In this document: piece by piece, positions 36,201 to 48,739 of the stretch
Numbering within the stretch: position 1 is the first letter of the stretch
Layout: the number at the start of each line of letters is the position of its first letter
From: Ariolimax columbianus
Taxonomy: Eukaryota; Mollusca; Gastropoda; Stylommatophora; Arionidae
Length of the DNA: 64,000 bases
Assembly (NCBI GenBank): GCA_036924085.1
Contig: JAVGWX010000004.1
Span: forward strand, 8,269,044-8,333,043
Direction: 5' to 3'
Notes under the pieces: model-generated
Told to the model about the DNA's origin: nothing
The model's input: only the letters and a program-made list of their open reading frames with translations
Databases searched by the model: none
Made by a program: the position numbers and the translations under genes

Positions 36201-36443
36201 GCAAAAATGATGGATAGAAAGAAAGCAATACAGAGAAGGCAGTCCATAACCACGTCGGAAGTACAGATCTTCATCAAGTTAGCGATCTCAGATATCAAGA
36301 AAGTTCATTCCAAAAGCGGAAACATAATAGACGCGGTGGTAGAGGCACATAATCATATACTAAAAACGTTGGCTTGCGAGCTAACACCGTTACTAAAACG
36401 TTCAACCAATGCAATTCTTCTTAAAAATCCGACAAATTGTTGA
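36147..36443 (+). other. Open frame of unknown nature, faintly histone-fold-like
   Basis: A 98-codon frame whose first 18 residues come from the 30-bp repeat (MYDMQLYT twice). The rest is basic then amphipathic: KKAIQRRQS, FIKLAISDIKKVHSKSG and HNHILKTLACELTPLLKRST. By eye the order helix, KKVHSKSG, long helix, KRST resembles histone H2B (KQVHPDTG, then KRST). Identity is low and the H2B alpha-3 part is absent. No promoter, stem-loop 3' end or histone neighbours were seen. It may be chance. Confidence 0.15.
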
Positions 36444-36894
36444 AACGAAGAAATGTGTCACATATACAGACAGATAGAGAATTAAATACCTTGGCCATGT
36501 GACAAAGGTGTCTGCAAAGATTACGGCTAATTGAGCATGTCATAGCTATCAAAACAGCTTTAGAGTCAAGAGGAATAGCAAGGAAATGGGGGATTGCTGA
36601 TGTTGTGCAAATTATATAGAGACATGTGATGAAACTAACAATGAGCACAAAGAAAGCACAAGTCACACGAATGTTTTTCTCACTAAAAAAGCTATGGAAA
36701 GATGGCAAAAAAATTAATTAACTGGCACACAGTCAAAATGACAGAGTTTGAACCCTAAACATAACTTCTCATTGAGAAAAAATGGTTATACTTGACACTT
36801 CACAACTACTAACACACCATGCGGCACATTATCTTCATCTTTACTAGAACAATTATAATCCTTGGAATGGGATAAATAGTGTAAATATGCACAT
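36444..36894. other. Non-coding sequence, nothing recognised
   Basis: AT-rich DNA with no recognised feature on either strand. Confidence 0.45.
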
Positions 36895-37612
36895 ACTCAT
36901 ATATATACAACGACATACACATATACACATACATACATACATACATACTTACATACATACATACTTACATACACATATCCACAAATACATCCATACTTAC
37001 ATACATATAAACACACATACATACATACTTATATAAATACATAATTACATACGTATGTACACAGACATACATACTTACATACATACTTACACACATATAC
37101 ACACACAGTCTTACATACATACTTACACACATATACACACACATCCTTACATACATACTTACACACATATATACACACACACACTTACATACATACTTAC
37201 ACACATATGCACATATACACACATACTTACATACTTACACACATATACACACACACACATACTTACATACATACTTACACACATATACACACACATATAT
37301 TTACATACATACTTACACACATATACACACACACACACTTACACACATACTTACACACATACACACACATACTTACATACATACCGACACACATATACAC
37401 GCATACTTACATACATACTTGCACACATATACACACACATACGTACATACATACTTACACACATATAAACACACATACTTACACATATACACACACATAC
37501 TTACATACTTACACACATATACACACACACATACTTACATACATACTTACATACATATACACATACTTAAATACATACTTACACCCATATACACACACAC
37601 ATACATATATAC
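36895..37612. repeat. Compound (ACAT)n/(ACAC)n minisatellite
   Basis: Repeats of acatacttacacacatatac and acacacatac with variable register. Threonine-histidine-tyrosine reading frames on the plus strand are products of this repeat. Confidence 0.93.
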
Positions 37613-37934
37613 AAATTCCTTAGTTACCCATCGCAAGCGATGACGACGGGATCATAAGATGGTTTTGATTTGATGATGTAACTTGCCCTGAATTTTTATT
37701 ATCGTGTGAAAGACACTACACTGGCCATCAAACTCACCATCTCGTCTCGATCTAGCTTGCAGTGGCATGACATCAATTAAGACGACTGGAGGTAACTCAG
37801 GAGGTATAGGTACTACTTTGACCTTGAGACCAGACATCGCTTGAAACCTGATGGACTCGATCACCCACCTCTGCCGTTCATCATTAGGCAAACAAGTGCG
37901 TTACCTCTCAACTACAGCGACTCCTATATAGCAT
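37613..37934. other. Short non-coding spacer, possibly LINE 3' untranslated sequence
   Basis: Lies just past the 3' end of the RTE-like LINE coding region. A minus-strand frame at 37652-37891 matches no family I know. Confidence 0.3.
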
Positions 37935-38925
37935 CATCATGTAGCATGCTCTGTATAGGACGTCACAGTCTGTCTAAAAGAAACTCGTTCCCTTGCCAAA
38001 ACACCAGCCTCCGCCACAGTCATACTCAGGCATTCCTGGATATCTTGGTGCCATCGTCTTCTTTGTCTACTCCTTCTTTTACCTGGCACCATACCTTCCA
38101 TCACCGTTCTCTCAAGACCGTTGTGTCTCTTGATGTGAGCAAAGTATTTGCATTTTGTAGCCCAAATGGAATTGATAAACCAGTTCTCCTCTATGCTCAA
38201 CTATTGCCGAATGTCTACATTTGTTTTTTTCTCTGTCCAGGGTATTCTGAGGATCATTCTGTAACATTTTGATTCGAACTATTCGATTCTTGGTCTGGAA
38301 GTTTTGGTAATCGTCCATGATTCGCGGCCATAAGCTGCCACAGGAAAAACACAGGCTCTCAAGACTTTTACTTTTATCGTTTTGTTGGTGCTCTGCCATA
38401 ATTTATTCAGGCTGTTCAGTCTCTGCATTGCCATAGCTAGTCTTCTTCTGATTTCTTTCGAGCAGTCACCATTTTTGTCAATTGGGGAGCCCGGATATTC
38501 AAAATGTGTGACCTGATCTATTTCCCCACCACCCAATGTAGATTTATGATGACTTTGTGTTTTGTCGGTGGTCATTATCTTTGTTTTATTTATGTTTATA
38601 AACAGGTTTTGATCTTTACTGTATCCGTGTACGGCTGAAATTAGCTTCTCTACCCATTCTGCACTTCTTGATAGTGTCACCGTGTCGTCTGCGTATCGTA
38701 ACTCTGGAATATCGTACCCGTCAATCGTAAATGGTTCGAAACTTTCAATGTTCTCGTCTTCTCGAACATTTCTCATTATGCATCCGACATATATGTTATA
38801 TAGATAAGGTGAGAGAATACATCCATGTCTTACTCCCTTTTGTACTGCAAACCAATCTTATGTTTTCTCAGATACTCGGACATCGGCTTGTTGATCTTGA
38901 TTTCTGTTTCTGTTTCTAAGAATCG
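37935..38925 (-). mobile_element. RTE-like LINE, RT to C-terminus, 5'-truncated
   Basis: Minus strand: FAVQKGVRHGCILSPYLYNI (RT motif B), LRYADDTVTLSRSAEWVEKL (motif C with an intact YADD), NINKTKIMTTDKTQS, then NGDCSKEIRRRLAMAMQRLN and VLRACVFPVAAYGRESWTIT, and a basic tail GKRRSRQRRRWHQDI with MTVAEAGVLARERVSFRQ. This is the usual order for animal RTE-like elements. Frameshifts near 38280 and 38820 break it, and everything upstream of motif B is replaced at 38929 by a different LINE. An eroded relative of the tail is at 8100. Confidence 0.82.
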
Positions 38926-38928
38926 ACG

Positions 38929-40245
38929 TCACTGCACTCCGGGGATACCAATAGGTGCTAAGTCTCTCTCATCAAATATATAGGCTTTGACTTGTTCCAA
39001 TTTAAGTCTGGATGTTACAAATAACAATCCTAACATGTACGGCATCATCACAATCGGAGTATCTCTAGTGCAGCCAAGAACCAGTCGCATAACTTCATTC
39101 TGGATGCGTTCCAACCTTTCACAATGTGTTCTTGATAGTGTGAGGATACCTAGTCGGTAATCTATGACAGACAACACGACCTGACGAAATAGGATAAATA
39201 GGAGACGTTGTTCCAAGTCGGCAGCAGCCATGGTCTTGAGTGCTCCTAACCCTCTCCCCTCTCTTGCATCTTTGTACGATGTGGCCAACATGGCAATTAA
39301 CAGAAAGACTGCGATCTAAAGTCACTCCGAGGTATTTCAACCTGTCACACCTGTCAATAGTGCAGCCATCAAAAGTGATGCCCGGAAGCTCACCCTGTGC
39401 TATCGAATTATTCAAAGAGCATCGCATCATGCAGGTCTTGTTTTGATTGATCTTGGAGCTTGAGTCGCCGCACAACTGTAAGATTGCTTGCAAGAATTCC
39501 TGGATGTCTATGTCCAACTCTTTCCTGTATGAGCCAGTCCTATACGTTAGGATGTCATCGGCAAATGTCAACGTTCGCCCTGTCCCTGTGAGTTGAATAT
39601 TGACCACTTTAACTGTGTAAATGTTAAGCATAGCTGGTGACAGCGGAGACCCTTGAGGTAGTCGTGGACATATTCTCTCCGGTTCTGATGTCCACGATCT
39701 CACGCGTAGCGCAACTGTTCTTTCCCTCAGGGCAGCTGATATCCAACTAACCAGCCACGGGCTTAAATCTCACTGCTGCAGACAGGTAATTAAAGTCCCA
39801 AAATCGACAAAATTGTATGCGTTTTCAAGGTCGAGTGCCACCACGACTGTTTCTTGCTTTGACTGAAACCCCTCATACACATCATAAGCGAAAGTTCAAG
39901 CATTAGCCCAGGTCACTTTTGCTGTTCTATAGCTGCCCAGCGTGTCGGGTAGAATCTGCTCCCGTTCAAGGTAGGCCATTATTTTTCTTGCGTCTATCTT
40001 CTCGAGCAATTTTCCATTTACATTTTTTATGGTGATTATTCGATAGCTGCTGAGAAGCGTAGAGTCCTTACCAGGTTTAGGCAGTGAGCACAGATAACTA
40101 TGAAGCCAGTCATCAGGCACAGATGACTTCTCTATAACGTGGTTGAACTCGTTAACCATATTTCTTATCTCTGTCTCATCCAACTACTTCAGGTGGCAAT
40201 ATTATACTCCATCAGAACCTACGGCAGTGTTCTTGCTTGTGTCTA
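38929..40245 (-). mobile_element. Second LINE family, RT domain (uncertain clade), broken
   Basis: Minus strand from the upper end: KNTAVGSDGV (RT entry), VIEKSSVPDDWLHSYLCSLP, VVVALDLENAYNFVDFG (motif A, catalytic Asp kept), RLPQGSPLSPAMLNIYT (motif B), LTFADDILTY (motif C intact), LKYLGVTLDRSLSVN, and YRLGILTLSRTHCERLERIQ. Frameshifts and single stops separate the parts. The 5' end is cut at about 40245 by the opposite-strand CR1/L2-like element, and the 3' end meets the RTE-like element at 38929. Confidence 0.78.
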
Positions 40246-43112
40246 AACAAAACCAACAACATTACAAACTAAAATGTTTTTATGAAAATGTGAGAAGCAT
40301 AGTAAATAAAAGAGAAGAATTGGAACTACATATAGAAGAAGAAAAACCAAATATAATAGGATTAACAGAATCATGGACATATGAGGAGGTTGCAGATAGT
40401 GAACTTGAAATAGAGGGATATACAATATTAAGGAAAGATATGATGGTTGGAGACAAGACTAAGAGAGCTGGCTTTGTATTATACTATATAAATTCTGTTA
40501 ATATAACGATCAAAGATGATTTATCATGTAGTAACAAAAATGAAAGTGTATGGGGAGAAATAGAAACTGGCGGTGAAAAAACAGTGATTGGAGTGTGCTA
40601 TAGATGTCCATCAAGTCAAAAAGAGGAAGATGAGGAGCTGATTAGTAGCATAGCAAAGGCAAGTGAAGGGAAATTATTATTAATGGGAGATTTAAACTTC
40701 CAAGAAATAAAATGGGATATGGCAGAAGCACTTGTAGAGTCAAAACCTTTTGTTAAGTGCATAACTGACAATTTTTTAATTCAACATGTAGAAGCACCCA
40801 CCAGAGGCAAAAACATACTCGACCTAGTTTTTACTACAGAGGAAAATATGATTGAAAACATTACCGTTGGGGAACTGTTTGGCTCAAGTGACCATCAAAT
40901 CATCCGTTGGGATCTTATTACAGGGAAAGAAGTAAACATAAACACGCGAACATACAACTACTCTAAGGCAGACGTTAAGAGGATGAAAGAGGCAGCAAAC
41001 CACATAATCTGGAAAGATATTGTCGTAGGAACAGATGTTGAACAGGAGTGGGAGAGTTTTAAAACAGTTCTAGAAACGCTAAAAGAGCCATGTAGGGAGG
41101 TAAATCCCAAGCGTAAAAAGTGGATAACTAGATTTGTAGTGAAATGTAGAAGAGCGAAAAATAAAAGCTTGGAAAAAATATATAGAGGCAGGTAAATCAA
41201 AAGAAACATATTTAAAATATTTGGACAAGCAGAACATATCTCAGAAAGCGAATAAGACAGCAAAAATAGACTTGGAAAAAAAACTTGCTCAGAGGATCAA
41301 GACTGACAGTAAAAGCTTCTTCTCTTATGTAAGAAATAAACAAAGAACGAAAGACAAAGTAGGCCCTCTCATAGACAGTACAGGGAAAATAATAAGTGAG
41401 AATAGGGAGGCAGCTAATCTGCTCAATCAGTACTTTGGCACAGTCTACACAAAAGTGGACTGCTCCAAGATCCCAGAGCGTATATATATTTTTCAAAGAG
41501 ACATGGATACAATGGGAGATAGATCAATAGATCAATCTGTATTACAGAGGAAATGGTTTTTTAAAAAATGGAAGGATTGAAAGTGAATAAATGTCCAGGT
41601 CAAGATGGTATTCATCCAAAATTGATGTAGGAAATTAGAGACCAACTAGCAAAACCATTGGCTGTATTATGTTCTCAATCACTTACAAAAGGGATTGTTC
41701 CACGGGATTGGAAAGATGCAGGAGTGATCCCCTTATTCAAAAAAGGCAAAAAATTAGATCCAGCAAATTATAGACCGGTGAGTTTAACGAGCATAGTCTG
41801 TAAATTGTTAGAGTCAATAATCAAAGAGAACATTGTAATGCATTTAGACAAATTTAATCTAATTAGAAATAGTCAGCATGGGTTTACTAGAGGGAGATCA
41901 TGCTTAACAAATCTATTAGAATTCATGGAGGAGGTTACTGAAATCATAGATAAAGGGGAGCCAGTAGATGTTATTTATCTAAACTTTGCAAAGGTCTTTG
42001 ATAGAGTACCTCATCAAAGATTATTTCGAAAGTTAAAATCACATGGAATAGGTGGAGAAGTTGCCAAATGGATTGAAAATTGGTTAACTGGAAGAAGGCA
42101 GAGGGTGGGCATAAATAAGGGGTACTCTTGAGTGGTGTGAAGTGAAAAGTGGTGTGCCACAGGGCTCGGTTTTGGGACCAATTTTGTTCTTGATATATAT
42201 AAATGATTTGGACATTGCTATGAGATCCATGATTGCAAAATTTGCTGATGACACAAAACTATGCAGTAGTGTCTCATCTAAAGCTGAAGTGGATATATTG
42301 ATGTCGGATTTAGATAAAATTCGAGAATGGTCTGTAATCTGGCAAATGGAGTTTAATGTAGATAAATGTACAGTCATCCACATGGGTAGATCCAATATGA
42401 AACATAATTACAGAATTGGAGAAAACAATATTAGAAAGATAGATAAAGGAAGGGACCTAGGGGTTAAAATAGATCAAACAGGAAAGGTGAGTGAGCAAGT
42501 TAAGGTAGCAGTGAAAAAGGCAAATGCAATGTTAGGTATGATAAAAAGAAATATTAAACATAGGAAGTGATCGTCAAACTGTATAAAGCTTTAGTTAGAC
42601 CTAGATTGGAGTACTGTGTATAGGTGTGGATTCCTTATCATGGAGGGGACATAAACATGCTAGAAAGAATACAAAAAAGAGCGAGAAAGCTGAAAGTTGG
42701 ATTCCAGAATTTCAGTTATGAGGAACGACTCAGAAAAACCGGCCTACAGTGTCTCGAAGAGAGAAGAATTCGTGGTGACTCAATACAGGTTTATAAGATG
42801 ATCAGAGGAATCGATAAATTAGACTATAACAAGTTTTTTAAAATACAGCCACCTACAATAACACGAGGGCATAGCTACAAGCTGACTAAAGAGAGGTCCA
42901 GGTTAGATATTAGGAAATATTTTTTTAGTCAGAGAGTGGTGTCTGCTTGGAATGCATTGCCAGGGGAGGTAGTGGAGGCAGGGACAGTTAATGCATTTAA
43001 GAATAAACTGGATGCGCATAGCTTTTAGAGCAAGGTGATGTAAGTGTGACTGGTTGTATACAGACTCTGCAGGGTCTTCTAAACCAGTATAAAGACGTTA
43101 AGTTAAGTTAAG
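40245..43112 (+). mobile_element. CR1/L2-like LINE, best preserved copy (copy 2)
   Basis: Plus strand. A nearly complete APE endonuclease from about 40275 (NVRSIVNKREELE, catalytic Glu in LTESW, GDLNFQEIKWD, GSSDHQIIRWD) ends in a stop at 41195. A connector (41221-41580), RT (NYRPVSLTSIVCKLLE, motif A FAKVFDRVP with Asp missing from the usual FxKAFD context but DRVP kept, SGVPQGSVLGPILFLIYI, KFADDTKLC) and C-terminal region (ERIQKRARKLKVGFQNFSYE, FFSQRVVSAWNALP) follow. At least five stops or frameshifts (near 41195, 41580, 42131, 42570 and 42621) separate them. The 3' end is ctaaaccagtataaagacg followed by a (TTAAG)-type tail. The first 100 codons of the frame that runs into it from 40143 are antisense sequence of the neighbouring LINE. 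Confidence 0.9.
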
Positions 43113-43118
43113 ACTCAG

Positions 43119-43585
43119 CTTCCTAAATAGACCGTTTAAAACGTGGCGGGTTTGATACGGAGTCCGTCCAGAGTTGATCAGCGACCAGTGATTTGGTTTC
43201 TAACAGCTGAAGGATGTCGACCAGTTGTAACATTCATCGCAAAATCCAGGCAGTGTATGGTGATAAATGTATGTCGAAGATAACAGTGAAGAACTAGATA
43301 ACGATTTTTAATGAAGGATATGAGTTAACGAAAGATCTTCCGAGACCATGTCAGTTGTATATTGTTGTGTCAGAAAAGACCATCGTGAAAATTGATGCAG
43401 TAATTCGGGTGAACCGTCGCCGGAGCTTACGTTCGGCACACTTGTGTCGCCATTAACCCTATGCTTTCGGCGATGAATGTCAACTAGTCTACATCCAACA
43501 GCGGTTAGAAACCGAATCACCTCTCACTGATCAACTCTGGACGGATTCTGTATCACACCCGCCATGTTTTCAACGGTCTGCTAAG
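43119..43585 (+). mobile_element. Fold-back (palindromic) mariner derivative
   Basis: The left part (43119-43436) is the 5' end of a mariner: terminal sequence agaccgtttaaaacgtggcg, gggtttgatacgg, then a broken helix-turn-helix coding region (WFLTAEGCRP, IAKSRQCMV). The right part (43437-43585) is the same 5' end again in reverse complement, ending gccatgttttcaacggtctg. The arms pair over roughly 140 bp with indels. The transposase is far from complete. The left part matches the element at 63640. It could move, if at all, only with a transposase supplied from elsewhere. Confidence 0.75.
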
Positions 43586-44599
<1,014 letters not shown>

Positions 44600-44925
44600 C
44601 AGGTGGCGTATTAATATGGGCGCCCCCACTACGCCATTTTAAAACAAAGGACCGGCAGAGAAAATAGTCCCGGCAGAATAAAAGCCGAGCCAGGCCGGAA
44701 GCCTGGGTCACTTTTTATTCAGAGAGATTCAGAGATAGACAGCATTTCAGAGCCGACACAATTTCAAGACAGATTTCGAGAGTGAACGACGCATTTCCAA
44801 AGAAACATTTGGAGAGGGACGATTCAGAAAGACGATTCAGAGTCGAACGCATTTTTCAAAGAGTCATTCAGAAAGACGATTCAGAGAGAGACACAGATTT
44901 AGACAGCGACTAATTCAGAGAGAAG

Positions 44926-44937
44926 GCTCTGAGAATC
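44926..44937. repeat. Target-site duplication, left copy (LINE copy C)
   Basis: gctctgagaatc here is repeated exactly at 45591-45602. Confidence 0.92.
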
Positions 44938-45590
44938 TTCTTCTTCTTCTTCGTACGCAGTGAGACAGTAACCATTATTTTTTTGAAAAAAGCGGCGGTC
45001 ATCCTGAGGCTGTCGACACTGCCATAGAGCTTGTCTTGCAGTTCCACTGGTAATGGCCACATCTGCTCTCTCTGATCCTCGTATGTCGGGCAGTTCTGCA
45101 GCAGATGTTCAGCGGTCATTTTACCGGTACCGCACGGGCATTCGTCGGTACCACCTATCTTCAATTTGTTGAATAGGTGGTACCTCAGTCTATTGTGGCC
45201 AGTGCGAAGTCTGAAGACAACGACCTGCTCTCTTCGGTTCAACTGGTAATAGGCATCGTTTTTGGTGTAACCAGTATGTTCGGTTTCCCATTTGGTCATG
45301 TATCTGGCTTTAAAAAGCCGTTTTGACTCTTCGTACGTCATACTAGTATCTGTTTGTGGTAGACCTGCACCTTCTTTTGCCAGTCTGTCTGCCTCCTCGT
45401 TGCCTTGGATGTTGCAGTGTGATGGGACCCACTGTACCACTACCCTTTTTGGTGCGGACTGCTGGCACAGTTGGCAGAGTACTGCTCTTAAGTCATTAAG
45501 CTCAGTGTTTTTCTGGCTTTTTAGAGCTGTGACTGCGGCCAGAGCATCTGTAAGCAGGACTGTACGGCTTTCATTTTCTTTATGTGTCAC
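44938..45590 (-). mobile_element. RNase H-bearing LINE, young 5'-truncated copy C
   Basis: A 653-bp insertion. On the minus strand it starts inside RNase H (KENESRTVLLTDALAAVTAL), continues through WVPSHCNIQGNEEADRLAKE and the C-terminal TDECPCGTG and NCPTYEDQREQMWP, and ends in a (GAA)n tail read as (TTC)n on the plus strand at 44938. An exact 12-bp target-site duplication flanks it. The frame is open throughout to a readthrough beyond the tail, so it is the youngest-looking copy of the family here, though far too short to be active. Confidence 0.93.
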
Positions 45591-45602
45591 GCTCTGAGAA
45601 TC
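45591..45602. repeat. Target-site duplication, right copy (LINE copy C)
   Basis: Exact copy of 44926-44937. Confidence 0.92.
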
Positions 45603-46174
45603 GATTCAGATAGACAGTCAGAGAAGAGTGAACGTTGCATTGACGGAGCTGCAACTTACTAAAGTAAAGTATTACTAATTTTCATTTCGAAGTAATTAGA
45701 ATTTCACAAGGTTAACATTTTAACCAGCGTCAGACACATGGGCGACCTTTCAAGTTTATAGGCATCTCAGAGATTTCAAAGAAGTAGCCTAAATCAGTCA
45801 TAGCTACCCGCTATATGAGAGAACAGGCTTCCTGTCTAGATCGGCTGAGTGAAAATTTTACCATTTTACACGTGTGTCGACCTGCGCCAGGCTACCACGT
45901 GGTCAACCTACTTTAGTTTAACACGCGTGATCAACACGTGGCTGCCTTTACTAAGTTTGTAGTCATCGTAGATTTACAGCAGTAGCCTAGTCGTTTGACA
46001 TCCACCACGTAGATTGACAGTTGTCGCTAAGGAACGGAGCCAAGGACGTTTACCTGGGTTTTTTAAAACCACGAATTAACCATCGGCGTCAATACGCCAT
46101 AATTCGAATTCACGTTACAGCAGGCCAAGTACGGAAAGTAGACTGTTGACAATAGTTTTAGGTTTAGGTGGAGT

Positions 46175-46294
46175 TTTAAGTCAGATAACCATTAGCTAGG
46201 AGCGTGTAGGAAGTTGTGTATGATAGAAGAGTGATTTAAGTGAGATAACCATTAGCTAGGAGCGTGTAGGAAGTTGTGTATGATAGAAGAGTGC
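46175..46294. repeat. 60-bp direct duplication
   Basis: Two adjacent copies with exactly 60 bp period, sharing gataaccattagctaggagc and gtgtaggaagttgtgtatga. The only differences seen are at the outer edges. Confidence 0.93.
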
Positions 46295-46805
46295 AAGAGT
46301 TGTAACTTAGAAATAAAGAATTTGTTTATTATTGTTTTGAAATTAGTGTCCTTAGTTAGTTTATTGAAGTGTTAGTTGATGTGATAGATTGTTAGACTGC
46401 AGAGGTGGACACTCAAGGTTCGGCCTCATTGAGCCGGGAGAGCAAAACCCCGTTCCGTCTGCTACATGGCCACAAAGAAAGAACACATACTAGAATTGAC
46501 CGAAATGTGAGGTACGCTACTTACAGGTAAAGCATAATAACCACCTTCAATATTTGAAGGAAAAGGATACTGTGATAGCTGATGAGACATCAAATCTGCA
46601 AAATGGTAATGGAAAGAACCTACAAAAATGTACATGAACAAGACAAAGTATATCGGAAAAGTGCACGTAACCACATAATGTTCAACAAACGAAAACCTTA
46701 TTGTATTACTATAAAAGATAGGTAGAAAAGAAAGTTTTGACAAATGGAGGACAAAACAGTCACTGGTATAGAGGGTACAAACATTCATGTTTTAGTTTTC
46801 ACGAA

Positions 46806-47235
46806 GGTTTTTAGTCTCTTGTTCATACGTGCTACAAGCAATATGTTCATACGTGCTTCTATTGATATGTTCATACGGGCTACAAGTAATATGTTCACAC
46901 GTGTTACACGTGATATGTTCATAAGTGCTTCAAGTGATATGTTCATACATGCTACAAGTGATATGTTTATAGCTGCTTCAAGTGATATGTTTATACGTGC
47001 TACAAGTGAAATGTTTATACGTGCTTTAAGTGATATGTTTATACGTGCTTCAAGTGATATGTTCATACATGAAACTAGTGATATGTTCATACGTGCTACT
47101 AGTGATATGTTCATACATGAAACTAGTGATATGTTCATACGTGCTACTAGTGATATGTTCATACGTGCTACTAGTGATATGTTCATACGTGCTACTAGTG
47201 ATATGTTCATACGTGCTACTAGTGATATTTTAATG
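46806..47235. repeat. 24-bp minisatellite (block 1 of a split family)
   Basis: About 18 copies of a 24-bp unit containing atgttcatacgtgctac and agtgat. Left copies are diverged; the right six are near identical. Reading frames with MFIRATSD on plus or ARMNISLV on minus are by-products. Confidence 0.93.
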
Positions 47236-47299
47236 TTTGCTGTTACAGGTTGACGCATGCATTTATTAGTCAATGAAGTACACATGCGACTTCTTAGTG

Positions 47300-47395
47300 A
47301 TTCACACATACTACTATTCACACATTCACACAGACTACTAGTTATACGTTCACCCATTCTACTAGACAAACGTTCACACATTCCGCTGATGATGT
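47300..47395. repeat. 24-bp minisatellite (block 2, degenerate)
   Basis: About four degenerate 24-bp units with cacacatactactattcac and cacagactactagttatacg, intermediate between the blocks at 46806 and 48145. Confidence 0.6.
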
Positions 47396-48144
47396 ACGTC
47401 CATCACAAATGATGAAGACCACTCTCATTATTCAGCCGTGTGGAGTCTTTTCTGTTTCTGTGTCCGCTGACTTTGATTTAAGTGAGGAAGAAACGGTTGA
47501 TTTTCGTCAACCGCCCTCTCGTCCTGAACTACCTTTGGCCAGTGACAAGATATTTATCGAGACGACTGGAGGAAGCACGGAATGCAGAATGTTCCTCGGG
47601 GTTTACTCCCGAACCCTTTCCCGTTAACAGGTATCCCGTTATGCAGTGGAGGGGGCGGGGCGGGGGGAGGGGGATGACATCTAACGGTGAGTGTCGTGCA
47701 TTTCCCATAGCCGTAAGAGATCGTAGGGACATCACTCAGCGTGAATGAGTTGGACATCTCTTCCCAACTGTCCTCAGACGTTATGATCGTCTCTAAATTT
47801 TACACACCAGATCCGACAATGTTTACAGCTAAGGCAAAGCTCGCCCTCCTCGTGAAATACAGCCGTCTGAACTAGACCGTGACAAATAGCACATGCTCAA
47901 GCATAATGATATTTATAAAGCCGATGTCCATTCCAGGATAATCAGACGGAAGAAATCACAAAAAACGAGCGTGTTAAACAGTCCAAATGGAAAACAACGT
48001 CAGGTATCCGTGAACATAAGTGTAAGTCGTCGACTAGTTTGAAATTCGCGCACATTCGGGTTCTGTCTGCATCCATAATAAAGTCAAACAACAGAGAAAT
48101 GAAGACCCGCAGCCTGTCGGCGCCATCTTTGCTGCTTATCAACA
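47396..48144. other. Unique spacer with a G-rich stretch
   Basis: Contains a G-rich run at about 47648-47672 (gggcggggcggggggagg). The small plus-strand frame at 47409-47627 matches no family I know. Nothing else recognised. Confidence 0.4.
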
Positions 48145-48365
48145 CATATTACTAGTCACAAGTTGACACATACTACTAGTCACAAGTTGATACATACTAC
48201 TAGTCACAAGTTGACACATACTACTAGTCACAAATTGACACAGACTACTAGTCACAAGTTGACCCATACTACTAGTCACAAGTTGACACATACTACTAGT
48301 CACAAGTTGACACATACAACTAGTCACAAGTTGACACATACTACTAGTCACAAGTTGCCAGTATT
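48145..48365. repeat. 24-bp minisatellite (block 3)
   Basis: Nine copies of a 24-bp unit containing cacatactactagtcacaag. Shares about 17 of 24 positions with the unit at 46806, including the core ctactagt, when placed in the same register. Confidence 0.92.
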
Positions 48366-48739
48366 ACTAGTCATAAGTTCACACATACCACTCGCCACAT
48401 CTTGCACTGGCTATCATTTACGTGTGCATACAGGTTGTTAGTCACAAATCCATATCTACTAAGCTTGACTGGACTTTGCAATTGTTTATTACCAAATAGC
48501 CTTTGATGGTGTTCCAACGAGTGATCTTGGGCACAAACAGTTAGAAGATGTGTATAGAACACACATTGTATTAGAACATCAAATGTAGTCCTCATTCTAA
48601 AAGAAATTACCAAAGCAATGGGAATACAGACGTACGGGAGTTTTTGAATACTTAGTAAAGCTAACAGAAACATGAACATACCGAGGTGATTAAGGTGTGT
48701 TTAACAACAATTTTTTGTCAAATATAAAAGAGTGTAACC

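Larger units (their letters stand above)
44600..46465 (+). mobile_element. Possible solo LTR or LTR-like remnant (host of LINE copy C)
   Basis: Features that suggest an LTR: a TATA-like aataaaagccgagcc near 44678, GC-rich flanks unlike the rest of the window, a 60-bp tandem duplication (46175-46294), a poly-A signal aaataaag near 46307 followed by a TTTATT-rich stretch, and an end ctgctaca. No integrase, RT or matching second LTR was found and no flanking duplication could be set. It is an inference and could be any regulatory or unique sequence. Confidence 0.25.

Noticed and set aside
37055..37643. Thr/His/Tyr-rich ORFs
   Set aside because: They translate an ACAT/ACAC minisatellite.
40143..40245. 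N-terminal extension of the endonuclease ORF that starts at 40143
   Set aside because: This part is antisense sequence of the adjacent minus-strand LINE; the element's own sequence begins near 40245.
46744..47381. Repetitive proteins read from the 24-bp array on either strand
   Set aside because: Both strands are open only because a stop-free 24-bp unit is repeated; no splice or promoter context supports them.
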